The notes beneath the pieces are model-generated. The model had not been told where the DNA came from. It saw only the letters and a program-made list of their open reading frames with translations, and made no database searches. From positions 186,001-250,000 of the forward strand of contig NHNW01000022.1 in assembly GCA_002786025.1 (NCBI GenBank): a DNA stretch of 64,000 bases, read 5' to 3'. A program made the translations under genes and the position numbers. Every line of letters begins with the position of its first letter. Within the stretch, counting starts at the first letter, position 1. The DNA is from Zasmidium citrigriseum. Lineage: Eukaryota > Ascomycota > Dothideomycetes > Mycosphaerellales > Mycosphaerellaceae. Below, one piece after another: positions 23,871 through 34,651 of this stretch.

Positions 23871-23962
23871 TAGAATCGCTATAGAAATCGCAATAGTAGC
23901 TAATATAGCCGATCTTAGGTTTGAAATTCTAATTTGAGCTGTTGGAGCTTTCGCGCTCCTTA
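23871..23962 (-). repeat. Right terminal inverted repeat
   Basis: In reverse complement the outer bases read GGAGCGCGAAAGCTCCAACA and match the left end. The inner part matches with C-to-T-type differences, so this end is more RIP-altered than the left one. Three extra bases (TTA) separate the repeat from the target duplication. Confidence 0.8.
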
Positions 23963-23970
23963 CGTACGAC
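23963..23970. repeat. Candidate target-site duplication, right copy
   Basis: CGTACGAC, identical to the copy at 15863-15870. Confidence 0.65.
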
Positions 23971-24555
23971 GTCGACGTTTCCGTGAAGAAGCCAGGCGAA
24001 ATGAAGCCCGTTGTCGTCGCCGCCATACTCAATTCTACGCCCAATCGTTCCCTCCTCTACACCACTTGGTTGGCCTTCAAGCTTCCGAGCAGAAGATTGC
24101 ATTATGACATGTGCGCGCAATATCATCAAAAGATCAGCTGCCACAATCAAACACATGCCGGCTCTGTGAAACGGTGTTTCAGACGGTGAAAGGCCGGTCG
24201 TGTAGTTTGGGGGCGACTATACCAGAGCACGGGCGTAGGGAGGCGACGGCGGCGAGGTTTGCACTTGCTTTTTCTCTTGTTCATCCCTTTCTGCATCCCC
24301 TTAACGAATTCTCGGCTAAGTGGGACCTTGCTCAGAGCTGCGACTTGCCCAAATCCAGTAGCAGAAGAGAGCAAGAAGTGGATCGAGAATTGCTGTTAAG
24401 TCGTGCACGGCCGGCTTTCGAGCAATCAGAATTCTCAGAATCGTCGCCCACCGCTGTATAGCGTCGAGATACCTAGTTTTGCCGACGAACCCCGTTTGTG
24501 CACGAATTCTTTCAGGGGATCATTTTCCATCAGGAAGAATCACGACTGGCCCATC
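23971..24555. other. Intergenic, upstream of kinase-like gene
   Basis: Returns to normal composition at once. No gene is supported. The next gene's frame is open upstream to 24403, but has no ATG before 24556. Confidence 0.4.
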
Positions 24556-25446
24556 ATGGACTACGAAACGGCGGATGGATCGCAGTTTTCCCTTCGAGAA
24601 GTCGTCTCGGATGCTGGAGGCTCACCCAAGTTCGAATCGACACTCATCACAGCCTTTGTGGACGGCAATGCCTATGCTGGAAAGTCTCCCCAGAGGATGG
24701 AAGACATGGACGACGTGGATGTCATTCAGTACTTGGAACCTGTCCCACCTGAGAACGTCTTCCCAAAGCTGCCTGAGGGTTTCACTGTGGCGCCACCCTT
24801 CGACATTGCGGACCACTATCTCAAAGCACCGCAATTCACCTACGAGGACAGCCATCCCGGAAACACCTTTGTGGCCGACATCTTGCTATCTGAAGCGACA
24901 ATACTTGAGCGGTTGAAGCAGCACCCTCATCCCAGCGTTGTACCTTATTTTGGCGCGGTTACTAAGGATGGGCGCATTACACATCTGTGTTTGAAGCGCT
25001 GTTATTGCAACTTGACGGAGTATTTTGGAGTTGGCCTCTCTGTGGCGGAGCGTGAGAGACTGCTGGTGGAGATTCGTGAGGGCATCGAGCACCTCCATTC
25101 ACTGGGCCTGGCACACAACGACATCAATCCTGGTGAGTACCCATGCCATTGTCAATAAGGTAGTTTGCTGACGATAAGTACAGACAACGTCTGTGTCGAT
25201 GCTTTTGGTCATGCGATCCTCGTCGACTTCGACTCCTGTCTGCCATTCGGAGAGAAGTTGATGAAAGGCCAGACGGGACGAGTCGTGGACCATGAAAAGC
25301 AACCCCTTTCTGCTCGCGAGAACGACTTGAAAGGCTTGACCGACATTGAGCACTTTCTCTTTCCACCAGAAGAAGTACTTATGGAGCATGCCGAGGACCA
25401 CGATAACTCACATCCCGTGGCGCCTAATGGTAATCAGGGCCATTGA
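24556..25446 (+). CDS. Atypical small protein kinase-like protein
   Basis: Exons 24556-25132 and 25184-25446 (intron GTGAGT...TACAG, phase 1) give 279 residues. Residues 110-215 match a kinase core. EATILERLKQHPHPSVVPYFG resembles helix C and beta-4 (the E and the HPxVVxYxG pattern), followed by IEHLHSLGLAHNDINPDN in place of the HRDxKxxN loop, and ILVDFDS in place of DFG. So it has HND (187-189) and DFD (207-209). The C-lobe is short, and no glycine-rich loop is evident. This style is common among expanded fungal kinase-like families. Catalytic activity is uncertain. The stop codon lies 21 bp from the convergent gene's stop. Confidence 0.75.
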
Positions 25447-25467
25447 TGTTACTTGACATTCCTTGCG

Positions 25468-26358
25468 CTACGTGCTTGTGGGAGCGGTCGCCGATGAGCT
25501 GCTAGATGCACTACTCCCATTCTTCTTTTTCGTGACAGCTTGCACAACCTGGCCAGCTGAATTGAAGACAATGTCCACCAGAGCATTGAGAGGTGAGTAT
25601 GAGTATGTCTTCCTGGTCAATCCGTTGCCGAGGTTCTGACTTTCTCCAGTATATGTCATGTTCTGGGTGTAGTCTCCGACAATCGAGCTCACACTGTTGA
25701 CCTCTTGGACAATGTTGCCGAGATTATCTGTCTACGGATCAGCGGGCGACACGAAAGGGAGATCAGTGGAATCTGCTTACCGACAACAGACGAAAGAGTC
25801 GTGCCACCTTGTGTGATTGATCCGAGAAGGCCGTCGACTTCCCCAACAACGCTATCCAGAAGACTGGTCACATTGTTGACCGCGTTGATCAACAGAGGAT
25901 TGAGGTCGAGTGATTCGAAGACTCGGCCGACGATATCGACGAGGTGACCGAGACGTACGACCAGCTCCAGTTCAGCATCTTCAACGATTAGCAGTGACAA
26001 CCATGATCTTCCTATCACCGCACTCACCGACATCTGCGATCGTCAAGTTGACCTTGCGAATGGCCACATTAACTCCTGCGTTCAAAGTGACAAGTGAAGC
26101 GACACGAGCATTCAAGTTGATGTCCGCGGTGAGATCTTCGACATCGAGTTCGATCCGTCCCACAGACAGCGTTGGTACGTTGAGGTAGACGTCTGGTGGG
26201 TCGTTCGAAGTCGGTGTGGCGCTGATGGGCGAGCTCGGCCTTGTGCTGCTGTTCGTGGGAGGCGCTGTCGTTGCTGAAGGGGATGCTCCTGTCTGAGCTG
26301 CAACTTCCAAAGCACAGATTGCTGAGAGCATTAACGAGAGGAAGAGGTGATGTAACAT
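25468..26358 (-). CDS. Secreted protein of unknown function, copy A of a divergent pair
   Basis: Exons 26358-26028, 25978-25781 and 25727-25468 (introns 49 and 53 bp, phases close) give 262 residues. A signal peptide (MLHHLFLSLMLSAICALEVAAQ) is followed by a Thr/Ser/Pro linker and a core DVYLNVPTLSVGRIELDVEDL. That core leads into ADINLNARVASLVTLNAGV, ESLDLNPLLI and LLGSITQG, then YTQNMTYTGE, NGLTRKTYSYSPL and a Ser-rich tail that might carry a GPI signal. The alternating hydrophobic pattern suggests beta structure. It is a homologue of the divergent gene at 26785. I know the pattern as a conserved filamentous-fungus secreted family without an assigned role. Confidence 0.83.
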
Positions 26359-26784
26359 ACTGAACGTGGATGTTGAGGAGCTGATGGAAGAGGCGAACGT
26401 TCGAACAGGAAGACGACAGCGTCGAACAGCAATCCGCTCCCACCGACCTTCAATCTCAAGATCGCTCTTTCCAAAGTGTTGCTGAAGTCTGGAACCTGGT
26501 CAGCAGGGTGCGATGATCCCGGTCGTTCACATGTGGTTGGCAGGAGCGACCTGCAGTCCCGGGAAGCAATCCCTGCAATCTACTCTTCACAAGCCCATCT
26601 GTTTCACCATCATACTCGCTTGTCCATTGCCTTGATTTCGAAGACTGGAGCGGAATGGACCTCGTGGCTGGACCCAGGACATCGAAAAGACTAAGCAGTC
26701 AATGTAGTGGGGTGCCAGGTCCACCTGCCCATCAACCAATTTCACTTCAACCTCATCATCACGACACGGCTGGATGCATCCACC
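26359..26784. promoter_or_regulatory. Shared promoter of paralogous secreted proteins
   Basis: A 426-bp gap between divergent start codons of two homologous genes. No known regulatory site is recognised. Confidence 0.5.
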
Positions 26785-27726
26785 ATGCGGAACCATATTG
26801 TCGCACTGATCGCCACGTCACTGCATCTTATTCAACTCACCAACGCACAATCCTCATCAGGCGCAGGCTACGTGGGCTACAACCTGACCCTCGAAGGCGA
26901 CCAGGACGCCGTCATATACTCCACAGACGACACAAGGCCAAACGCTTCCCTCAACGAACCGAACCCAGACGTCTTTCTCAATGCGTCCGTCAGCGTAGGA
27001 GAGATCGACATCGAGGTCGACAACTTGACAGCAAAGATCAACTTAGACCTGGAGATCCTGAACCTGCTCTCCTTCAACGCTGGAGTCGACCTGGAGATCG
27101 ATGCCGTGCGACTCGTCATCCAGGATGTCAAGGCGAAGGTCCTGCTTGAAGCGCGATTGGAGAAGCTTGTCGAAATGGTGAATGATACGCTGAACTCGAT
27201 TGATCTCAATCCGATCATCGCAACGCTCGGTGAGGGGGTTGGTCATGTTGTTGACAGTGTTGGCGATGCGCTAAGGGGCGAGAGCCCTTCAGGTTTGACG
27301 GAGAAGAGGTCTTTTGAGCTGGAGCAAAACATTCTGTTCTCGATCAACGACTATACTGGGAACACGCACACCAACCGCGTGCTGGCGCAGAATGGTGATC
27401 TTATCGACAAAAAGCTCGACAATTATGGCAGTCTTCAAACTGAGCGCAAAGTCGGGACTTACTTGACGGAGATGACGGCCCTGGGCGACGAGAGTACTGT
27501 CGATCGAAATGGAGAGACGGTGACGGAGCAGGAGTATGCTTATGAGCCGTATCGTGGATTGAAGGTCATCAGCATCATCTACACGAATGCCAACAATGAG
27601 GTACTCGGGACCCAAGTACTCGCGGAAAGCAGGTGAGCCCCATCACTTTATGAGATAAAGATTCATGTCAAATACTGAATCGTAAACAGCGCAGGAGGTT
27701 CAAGCACCCTATCAGAAGACCATTGA
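26785..27726 (+). CDS. Secreted protein of unknown function, copy B of a divergent pair
   Basis: Exons 26785-27632 and 27690-27726 give 294 residues. Without the last intron the frame would end at 27636 (283 residues). The intron (GTGAGC...AACAG, CTGAAT branch site) is preferred because it adds a Ser/Gly-rich tail like that of the paralogue. Signal peptide MRNHIVALIATSLHLIQLTNA. The core DVFLNASVSVGEIDIEVDNL then AKINLDLEILNLLSFNAGVD matches copy A, followed by SIDLNPII and a YTGN segment. Several N-x-S/T sites are present. Function unknown; both copies are probably extracellular or wall-associated. Confidence 0.82.
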
Positions 27727-27801
27727 ACGAAATCCAAACGCACATCATACATCGCACAGGGGTATTTCCTCCAAGCAAACATCCAAAACATATCTCCCTT
27801 T

Positions 27802-28697
27802 CTACGCACCTCCACCACCGCCACCACCTCCAGCAGCAGCCCCCTCCGTCCTCCGAATTGTCTCTTCAATCCCCAAAATCGCCGCCAAACTCAACAACTC
27901 CAGATCCTGTCCCAACTCCACGTAGAAGTCAATCTTGCCAACCTGCGCTCCGCTAAACAATTTCTTATCTGTGATATACACGGCCAGAATACGTCTCTCG
28001 TCCGCATAGTCGACGAGTTTGAAGTCTTTCGATCCCCAGCGTGAGGCGCCGAGGGATTTGTCGTGTGTCCTGCGCGAAAGTGTTAGTCGCTGAGTGCGGG
28101 CAAGGAGAAGGGAGGATGAACTTACCTCTTCCACAAAAACTTCCTCCCCCGAAAATAAAACCCATACTGCTTATCCGTAAAACTCTCACTCGACACATCC
28201 CCCCAAGCATCCTTAGGCGCACCATCAGGGTTTCCGAGAAAAATTCTACAACCTGAACTCCAATTCTACCACATCACATCAGCAACCACTCCCTCCCACA
28301 TCTCCCTTAACACAACACAACACAACAGGGATTCACTCACCTTCGTCTTCGCAGCGGCAACCGTCTGCATCCCCTGCGGATCCGCACACAACCTCACAAT
28401 CGGCGCTCCCCAGCCCATCGCCGTCGACTTGGCATTCACCCACAACACCGCTTGGCCATTGAGCGTCAGGACTAGATTCTTGTGCGTCCAGAAACCTGCA
28501 TTTATGATGGAGAAGGTTTTGAGGGGGTGGCCTGGGCCTGTCATCATGGGTGCGCTGCTGGATGAGGCGTAGCTGTGACTGTGACTGTGGGCGTGACCTT
28601 GTGAACTGCTGGGGGCGTAGGTGTAGGGTGGTGGTTGTGAGTCTTGGAGTTCTTGTTTCTCGAGGGCCGCGACGAGGTTTTTGGCTGAGTGGCCCAT
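27802..28697 (-). CDS. Tubby C-terminal-like / LURP-one-like domain protein
   Basis: Exons 28697-28341, 28265-28126 and 28069-27802 give 254 residues; all phases close. After a His/Ser-rich disordered start (QGHAHSHSHSYASSSS) comes the domain: LVLTLNGQAVLWVNAKSTAM, APIVRLCAD, a predicted CRIFLGNPDG loop, FRGRKFLWKRTHDKSLG and FKLVDYADERRILAVYITD. This order fits fungal tubby C-like proteins (LOR/DUF6593 type) that bind phosphoinositides or membranes. It ends in a poly-Gly run. The role is inferred from fold only. It is convergent with copy B, 75 bp apart. Confidence 0.7.
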
Positions 28698-29382
28698 TCT
28701 TTATTGTGTTCAGTAGATATGAGGCTTAGTGAAGGAGGAAGATCGGAGAATATTGATGCGCGTATTGAAGGCTGCAGGATTCTTGTATACATATGTATGC
28801 CTCAGCCGCAATGATGGCCAAGACATGTGACGATGGCAGTGCACCACATCCCTGATGTCTCGGGGTTTTGGTGCGATAGCGAGCTTTTGCCGTCCACAGT
28901 GGGTCCATAGCAATATGGAGATGATGTAGGGATGCATTCCTGCGGCGTAGTACCTAGCGACATAGGCCAAGCAGTGGTATGAACGGCTAGTGTGCCGACG
29001 AAGACAAGGAACCGACATTCACAACACGAAAGACTTGCCTGATGGTGCACAAGACTTACCTCGAGTCAGGACGACTACGGTCTGCATCTTGCAGATGGCG
29101 AATGCCAGGCACGGAGTGTGCAGAGACAGCTCATCCTCAATGAAGAGGACGTCAGAAGGTTTGTTCAGAGATGGCTTGCATTCGTCTATGTACGACAGGG
29201 CGCAAAGTCATCTCTCAGCCACCACGCTGAAAAGAAGTATGGTATCAACCCATGCCGCCTGACTTCATGTCATGGCTGGCTTCCTTGACGCCTGGCTCTT
29301 TTGATCATGCCCTGAAGACCTTTCGTGTCCGTGTCATAGAACGCCCATCATCCAAGCTCATTATCGATTGTGCGCACTGCAC
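28698..29382. other. Intergenic
   Basis: Separates the tubby-like gene start from the RPL28 stop. No gene is recognised. Confidence 0.4.
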
Positions 29383-29944
29383 TTAAGCGACGAGCTGGAC
29401 AACACCACCGGCCTCCTTGATCTTGCGCTCGGCATCCTTGGAGAAGTAGCGGGCGCGCACGATGAGTGGGATCTCTGGGATACGGCCCTTGCCGAGGACC
29501 TTGCTGTAGCCGAGTGGGAGGAGGTCGAGGACTGGGGCGGTGTCCTTGGACTTGCCGGCGAGGTACTTCTCGCGCTGCTCGGCTGGGACGAGGGACCAGA
29601 GCTGGTATTCATATCAGTATGGATGGATGTTTCGAGATGTGAGTGTGTTTAGGTCGCACCTTGTCGAGGTTGATGACGGGCTTCCAGAACTGGTTCTGGA
29701 GCTTGTGGAAGTATCTCATTCCGACCTTTCCGAAGTAACCTGGATGGTACTTGTCGAGGTTGGTGCGGTGGTGGTGCTGGCCACCAGCCATACCGCGACC
29801 ACCGGGGTGCTTTCGGTGCTTGCCAACACGACCATGACCGGCCGAGACGTGACCACGGCTGGAGCGCAATTGTTAGTCCTTGAGGAATTGATGGTGATGA
29901 ATTGCGACGTACTGCTTGCGGGTCTGGGTCTTTCTGGTAGGCAT
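29383..29944 (-). CDS. RPL28: 60S ribosomal protein L28 (uL15; mammalian L27a)
   Basis: Exons 29944-29913, 29858-29660 and 29601-29383 give 149 residues, exactly the family length. It begins [20 protein letters not shown] and contains [57 protein letters not shown] and ends in AGGVVQLVA. It is a core protein of the large ribosomal subunit near the peptidyl transferase and E-site region. Splitting after ten codons by a short intron is usual for fungal ribosomal protein genes. Identity is certain. Confidence 0.98.
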
Positions 29945-30595
29945 TGCGGCGGTGGGGGAGTGTTGCAATGCAGGTGATGTCCCTGATGAAGAGCGCAGAA
30001 ATCTGAAAGCCAGAGGGAAGAGTGTGTCGCCAGCAGGCTTGGCAAGTGCGATCGAGTGGACTCGCTTATTGGCTCACGAAGCGAAAGTCTAATCGACACA
30101 CCAACTTCCTCACCAGCCAACGTCGACGTCCTTTGATCGTTCATACAACATCACGCCCCTCACTGTCCGAGTGATGCTACGACATGCATGTGTTGTGTTC
30201 TGACGATGCCTTGTGGTCCCATGAGATCCTCACTCTCGCTTCACCTCTGGTCGCATGTCAATTCAAACCTGAAGGTCAAGAGCTTCCTGACCACACTCAA
30301 GGTCTGGCGTTCGTCCTTATTCTTCAATCACCTCTCCGTCACTTCTATCGGACTTATTCTCAAGACCATAGACTATGAGGGTTCACAATGACCTAGCGAG
30401 CGCATCCACGTGATGGCATGTCTAGGTCGGATTGGATCGGCAGCTCGCATCGATCTTCACGAACTCTGTCATCCAGAACGCCACATACTCCATTGGAGTT
30501 CATCAAGAGTATCCAGGTAATAAGAATCACTTCAATGCCCTCTTCCAATTTAAACAATCCGCCACAGCTCACGAACAGAGGCGATTCTGACCAAC
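29945..30595. other. Intergenic between divergent RPL28 and DUF6454-like genes
   Basis: Holds the RPL28 promoter and the leader of the next gene. No gene is seen. Confidence 0.4.
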
Positions 30596-31705
30596 ATGTT
30601 TTCCCTGCTCTCTATCTTGCTCTTTTCTCTCCAACTCCTCCAGGTCCCCGCCCTCAACATCACAATTCCCCAACCCAATACTCCATTCGCACCTAGCCCA
30701 CTTCCTCCATCCCACGCCGAATCCGATGGCGACAAAATCGTGTCCCTCTTTCAAACTCTCGGCCGCACCACTGTTTGGAAGCTCATCTCCCAAACGCCGT
30801 TCCAAGGCGACACCTACGAACCCGAAGGCATAGTCCGTCTCGGCTCATCTCACTGTAAGTACGACCCGATGTAGCGTCTCTCCTCAGACATATACTGAAC
30901 TTCAGCCTTTGCATCAGACATCGTCTCCGCAGGCGAATACACCCTCCCCACAATCCCCTACGGCCGCACCATAAACGGCACAGACCGCAGCGCAGGCGCC
31001 GGTTTCGCCCACCTAATAGTCTTCTCAGCCAACGGAACCCGCATCGTAGACGCCACATTAACAAAACCCGGCGACATCGAATATCACAATGGAGGAATAG
31101 ATTTCGACGGCGAGAGCATCTGGTGTACGATTGCTCAGTATCGACCTAACACTACCGCGCATGTGATTAAAGTGGATCCTAGGACTCTGCAGCAGGAAAC
31201 TGTGTTGCGGTATGAGGATCATTTGGGTGGGGTTGTGCATGGTGTGCAGAGGGGGACGATTACGACGTTGAATTGGGGCGCGAGGAATGCGAGTTCGTTT
31301 AATCTTGGGAGGAGGGGGAGGGGGTATGGAGGGAAGGGGTATGTGAAAGCGGCGAGTGTGGTGCGAAATCCTTCCTACTTCATCGATTACCAGGACTGTA
31401 AATTCCTTGGCCATTCGAGGTTGTATCATGGACGGGCGGTGATGCTTTGCTCTGGTGTCGCGACGATTGGGTCTGGAGCAACGTCTTACAATCTGGGTGG
31501 GGTGGCGATCGTGGATGTCGAGACCATGATTCCTTTGATGGAGGTGCCGATTACTATGAGGAGTATTGTGGGGACGCCGGTGACGCAGAATCCTGTTGAT
31601 GTGAATGTGGAGGATGGGAAGTTGAGGTTGTATTTCTTGCCTGATCAGCATGTGAGTACGCTGTATGTGTACGAAGCGCAGCCGGATAGTCCGTATGAAT
31701 ACTAG
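30596..31705 (+). CDS. Secreted DUF6454-like protein
   Basis: Exons 30596-30854 and 30906-31705 (intron GTAAGT...TTCAG, phase 1) give 352 residues. Signal peptide MFSLLSILLFSLQLLQVPA. Then KIVSLFQTLGRTTVWKL, TPFQGDTYEPEGIVRLGSS, SAGEYT, then HNGGIDFDGESIWCTIAQYRP (shortened here), GGVVHGVQ, WGARN, FIDYQDCKFLG and AIVDVETMIPLMEVP. The alternating strands resemble a beta-propeller or sugar-binding-like fold. I associate this order with the DUF6454 family of fungi and bacteria, whose reaction is unknown to me. It is convergent with the Tls1 gene. Confidence 0.8.
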
Positions 31706-31912
31706 ACGTTGCGTGGAAGGTAACTCATTACCAATTTCTCGGCAGCTTGATACTGAAGACGAGTCAAGACCTCATATGCATATGGTTCTTTCTTCTGATA
31801 GATTCAGAGGTAACCAAGCTGCAAAGTCTTCAAGAAGAAGCAAGCTCTGCAGAGCAAACAATCGCAGAAGCTCGTACAATGATGAGTGATCCCTCCTGTC
31901 GATCGAAAATGC

Positions 31913-32924
31913 TCACTTCTTTGCGTTGGCGTTCTTGGCCTCCTCCAAGGCCTTCATCTTCTCCCTTTGACTTCGACTGCCGCCAAGCTTCGGACCACTC
32001 GACACCTGTCCAGGTGTAGGCGCAGTTGGAGGTTTGCGTCGCTTCCTCTGTTCCAAATCCGCCAGGAATTCGGCCTTGAAAGCTTCTGCGGCAGCTTCGT
32101 CCATGTCGATCCCGGAGGATTCTGCATTCGATGCTGCTGCTGCGCTTGACTGATCATAGAGAGGCACCTGGCTTTCGCTCATGATGGCGTCTACCATGGC
32201 GTCGCGGGCGATGTCACTGGCATCTCGAGCGTGTGGCTGGCGACGCGGCTTCCTTGGCCGGCCTCGAGAGCCGTACGGATAACCCTTTCGTCGGGCTTCG
32301 GTCGAATCTTCTGCTGCGGCTGATTCGGCGCTAGTCGCAGCTCCAAGCCCAACAGCGGTTGCAGCTTGTGATGATGAGTTATCATCGAGGCTGGCTGTCG
32401 GAGGCGCTGGGCTGTTCCGACCTGTGGTGAGTGGTGTGGCAGATGATGAACGTAGTTCAGCCAACTTCGAGTCTACATATGCCGTCCTACGCTGTTAGCC
32501 CTGCTCGCAGACTTGTCAGAAGATGGGGCGTTGGTTCGACGTACAAGTGCTTGTCTTCAACGACTACTTTGCCAGTCGGTTTGGTGAAGCGATCGCTTTG
32601 CAATGCAGTTCCTGCATCCCTCTCAAACGGCACAAGGGTAGATTCGGTAGGGGCATCTTCTCCGGCTGCGCTAGGATTCGCTCCAGCACTGCTCGAGAAC
32701 CCGATTCCATACTTCTTGGCCACTGGCCGCTTCACCACCGATAGCTTCTCGCTCGATCCATCCTGCGTGGCGTTGACATCTCCGTTCGATTGATTGAGTT
32801 CCTCCGAGCCGTCCTGTCTTTCCGCCGCGTTTTGGTCATCTTCGACTGTACGTTTCCTGAAGACCTTTCTCCTTTTGTTGGCTCTAAACAAAGGTTCTTG
32901 CTGGTTTTCCGCATTCTCGGCCAT
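31913..32924 (-). CDS. Tls1/C9orf78 (Hep59) family splicing factor
   Basis: Exons 32924-32545 and 32486-31913 (intron GTACGT...GTAG, phase 2) give 317 residues. The N-terminus has FRANKRRKVFRKR, the typical start of the family. The centre has LQSDRFTKPTGKVVVEDKHL, joined by the splice to TAYVDSKLAELR, the conserved KHMxxYIxxEL-like motif. The C-terminus is basic and coiled (KRRKPPTAPTPG). S. pombe Tls1 and human C9orf78 act in the spliceosome with Brr2/Prp8; Tls1 affects splicing of telomere-silencing factors. A nuclear role is expected by homology. Confidence 0.85.
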
Positions 32925-33639
32925 GGCGATACGTCCGAATCACCTCCTTTGGATGAGGAGGCGTTTGCTGACGGTATCCCTGCCCGACCTCCTCGACCAC
33001 CTTGCTGCGGTTTTGTGCCGCGAATTTCTAATCAATGCAGTCGCTCGCGATCCGATCTTGGTTATGCGAGGGCGCACAAGATTATCCAAGACAAGGCGTC
33101 TTCCTTCTGACCATTCTGACTGTCGTGGTAGGCTGTTCTGACGGGTGGCGGCAGTTATGTCCGGTGGAGCTGGTTGTTGTGAAGTTCACAAAGTCGATGG
33201 CAACGGCGAATCGGTGACTTCATGCCGAGATCGCGATGGCACGTGCGCTCGCTTTCCCTTCGTCTCGCAAACACCAACTTCCTATCTCATCGTATTCTCA
33301 GCTAAATGCATCTTTTCGGCACTGCTTCTATCATGCGATTGCTCGGGATCGTGCTTGGCTATTCGCCTCCTCTTTGTTCACAGCGGAGCTTCGGGCGACA
33401 CGGACTTCTTGCTGTCAAACGGAATTACTAATCACCAAAGGACCGCCGAAGCATAGCTGAGGAAATATACCGCGTGGTGCGGGTCACATTGCCGATGATG
33501 GCGATGGTGTGAACAACGAAGGCGACGCCCTTGATACAGGCTAAGTGGACTCTATACTTCCTCTGCGCATATCTCTTGAGTCTCGTTGCTGTTACTACCC
33601 TCAACTTCCATCGTGGCTTTACGCGCGACACTTCGCAAC
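32925..33639. other. Intergenic between divergent Tls1 and DsbA-like genes
   Basis: No gene is supported; it holds the leaders of both genes. Confidence 0.4.
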
Positions 33640-34375
33640 ATGACCAACTACAAGATTGACATAGTTTCGGATACTGTCTGTCCCTGGTATGTCCCAGACC
33701 CAAAACCATTCCACTGGGTCCTACTAATCGCAAAGCAGGTGCTATGTGGGCAAGAACCGACTGGACCTTGCCATTAAGCAGCACCAAGCCACCAACCCGA
33801 ACGATACCTTCACCACGACATGGCATCCGTTCTACCTAAACCCCGATGCGCCGAAGAGTGTGGATAAGCAGGCGTATTATGAGAAGAAGTTCGGAGCGCA
33901 GAGGACGCAGGTGATGCAGGGTCACCTTGCTAGGCTTGGGAAGCAAGTCGGTATTGAATTTGGGTTCGGAGGCAAGACTGGTAATACCCGCGACAGTCAT
34001 CGGTTGATCCAGTTGGGCAAGACGAAAGGCGAAGATGTTCAAACGAAGGTTGTGGAGTCGCTCTTTAACTCTTACTTCGAAGCGAACGAGGACATCACCT
34101 CGCAGGAGGTGTTGATCGCGAGAGGTGTCAAGGCCGGACTGGATGAGCAAGAGACGAGAGACTGGATGGAGTCTGGTAAGGGCGGTGACGAGGTCGATAA
34201 GGAGGTTGCTCAGGCGCAGAAGCAATTCATCAGCGGTGTGCCAAACTTCACCGTCAATGGCCAGTACGAGATCCAGGGCGCTGAAGAGCCGGCTGCATTC
34301 TTGCAAGTGTTCGAAGAGATCAAGGATACGAATGGCGGTGCGAATGGCCAGGTGAAGGGCGACAATACTTGCTGA
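33640..34375 (+). CDS. DsbA-like thioredoxin-fold protein (FrnE/2-hydroxychromene-carboxylate isomerase-like)
   Basis: Exons 33640-33686 and 33739-34375 give 227 residues. It starts MTNYKIDIVSDTVCPWCYVG: the CPWC active-site pair sits right after the first strand, with the codon for Trp split by the intron. This is followed by WHPFYLNPDAP, GNTRDSHRLIQLGKTKG (the helical insert of DSBA-like oxidoreductases) and SGVPNFTVNGQYEIQGAEEP (cis-Pro strand and C-terminal helix). The protein is likely cytosolic, as no signal peptide is present. It is a thiol-disulfide or glutathione-dependent isomerase; the substrate is unknown. Confidence 0.88.
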
Positions 34376-34651
34376 TGAGTTATCGTGCTTTCGGTATTGG
34401 CAGGGAGTCGGAAATCGAATGTTGATCATGGTCGATGTTTCATCATCTGTTGTTTTATTTTAGCCAGCGAAAGAATGATGCGGGCGTCAATCAATCCCGG
34501 ATGCAGTGAATGCTTCACGGCTATGCATGAAATGTTATATGCGGATACGAGAATGAAGGCAGAGAAAAGAATCCACAGCGAAAGATTTAGCGCCACCATG
34601 TGCAAAGTTCGACCTCGAAACTTCGACCTCACTTCCTGACCAAAATCCACC

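Larger units (their letters stand above)
15871..23962. mobile_element. RIP-inactivated DNA transposon with terminal inverted repeats
   Basis: An 8.1-kb block bounded by inverted ends that begin GGAGCGCGAAAGCTCC and are flanked by CGTACGAC on both sides. From about 16,010 to 23,930 the sequence is TA-rich with almost no CpA or TpG while CpG persists, the mark of repeat-induced point mutation. Stops fill every frame, and no open frame of 60 codons lies wholly inside 15,993-23,753. Decayed coding relics remain, including an integrase-core-like segment near 16.98-17.65 kb. Long inverted ends, an 8-bp duplication and an rve-type transposase argue for a cut-and-paste element. The superfamily is not settled; hAT, MULE and KDZ-like elements can also give 8-bp duplications. 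Confidence 0.85.

Noticed and set aside
15871..23962. LTR retrotransposon as the source of the RIP block
   Set aside because: The ends are inverted, not direct, repeats, and no TG...CA termini are seen.
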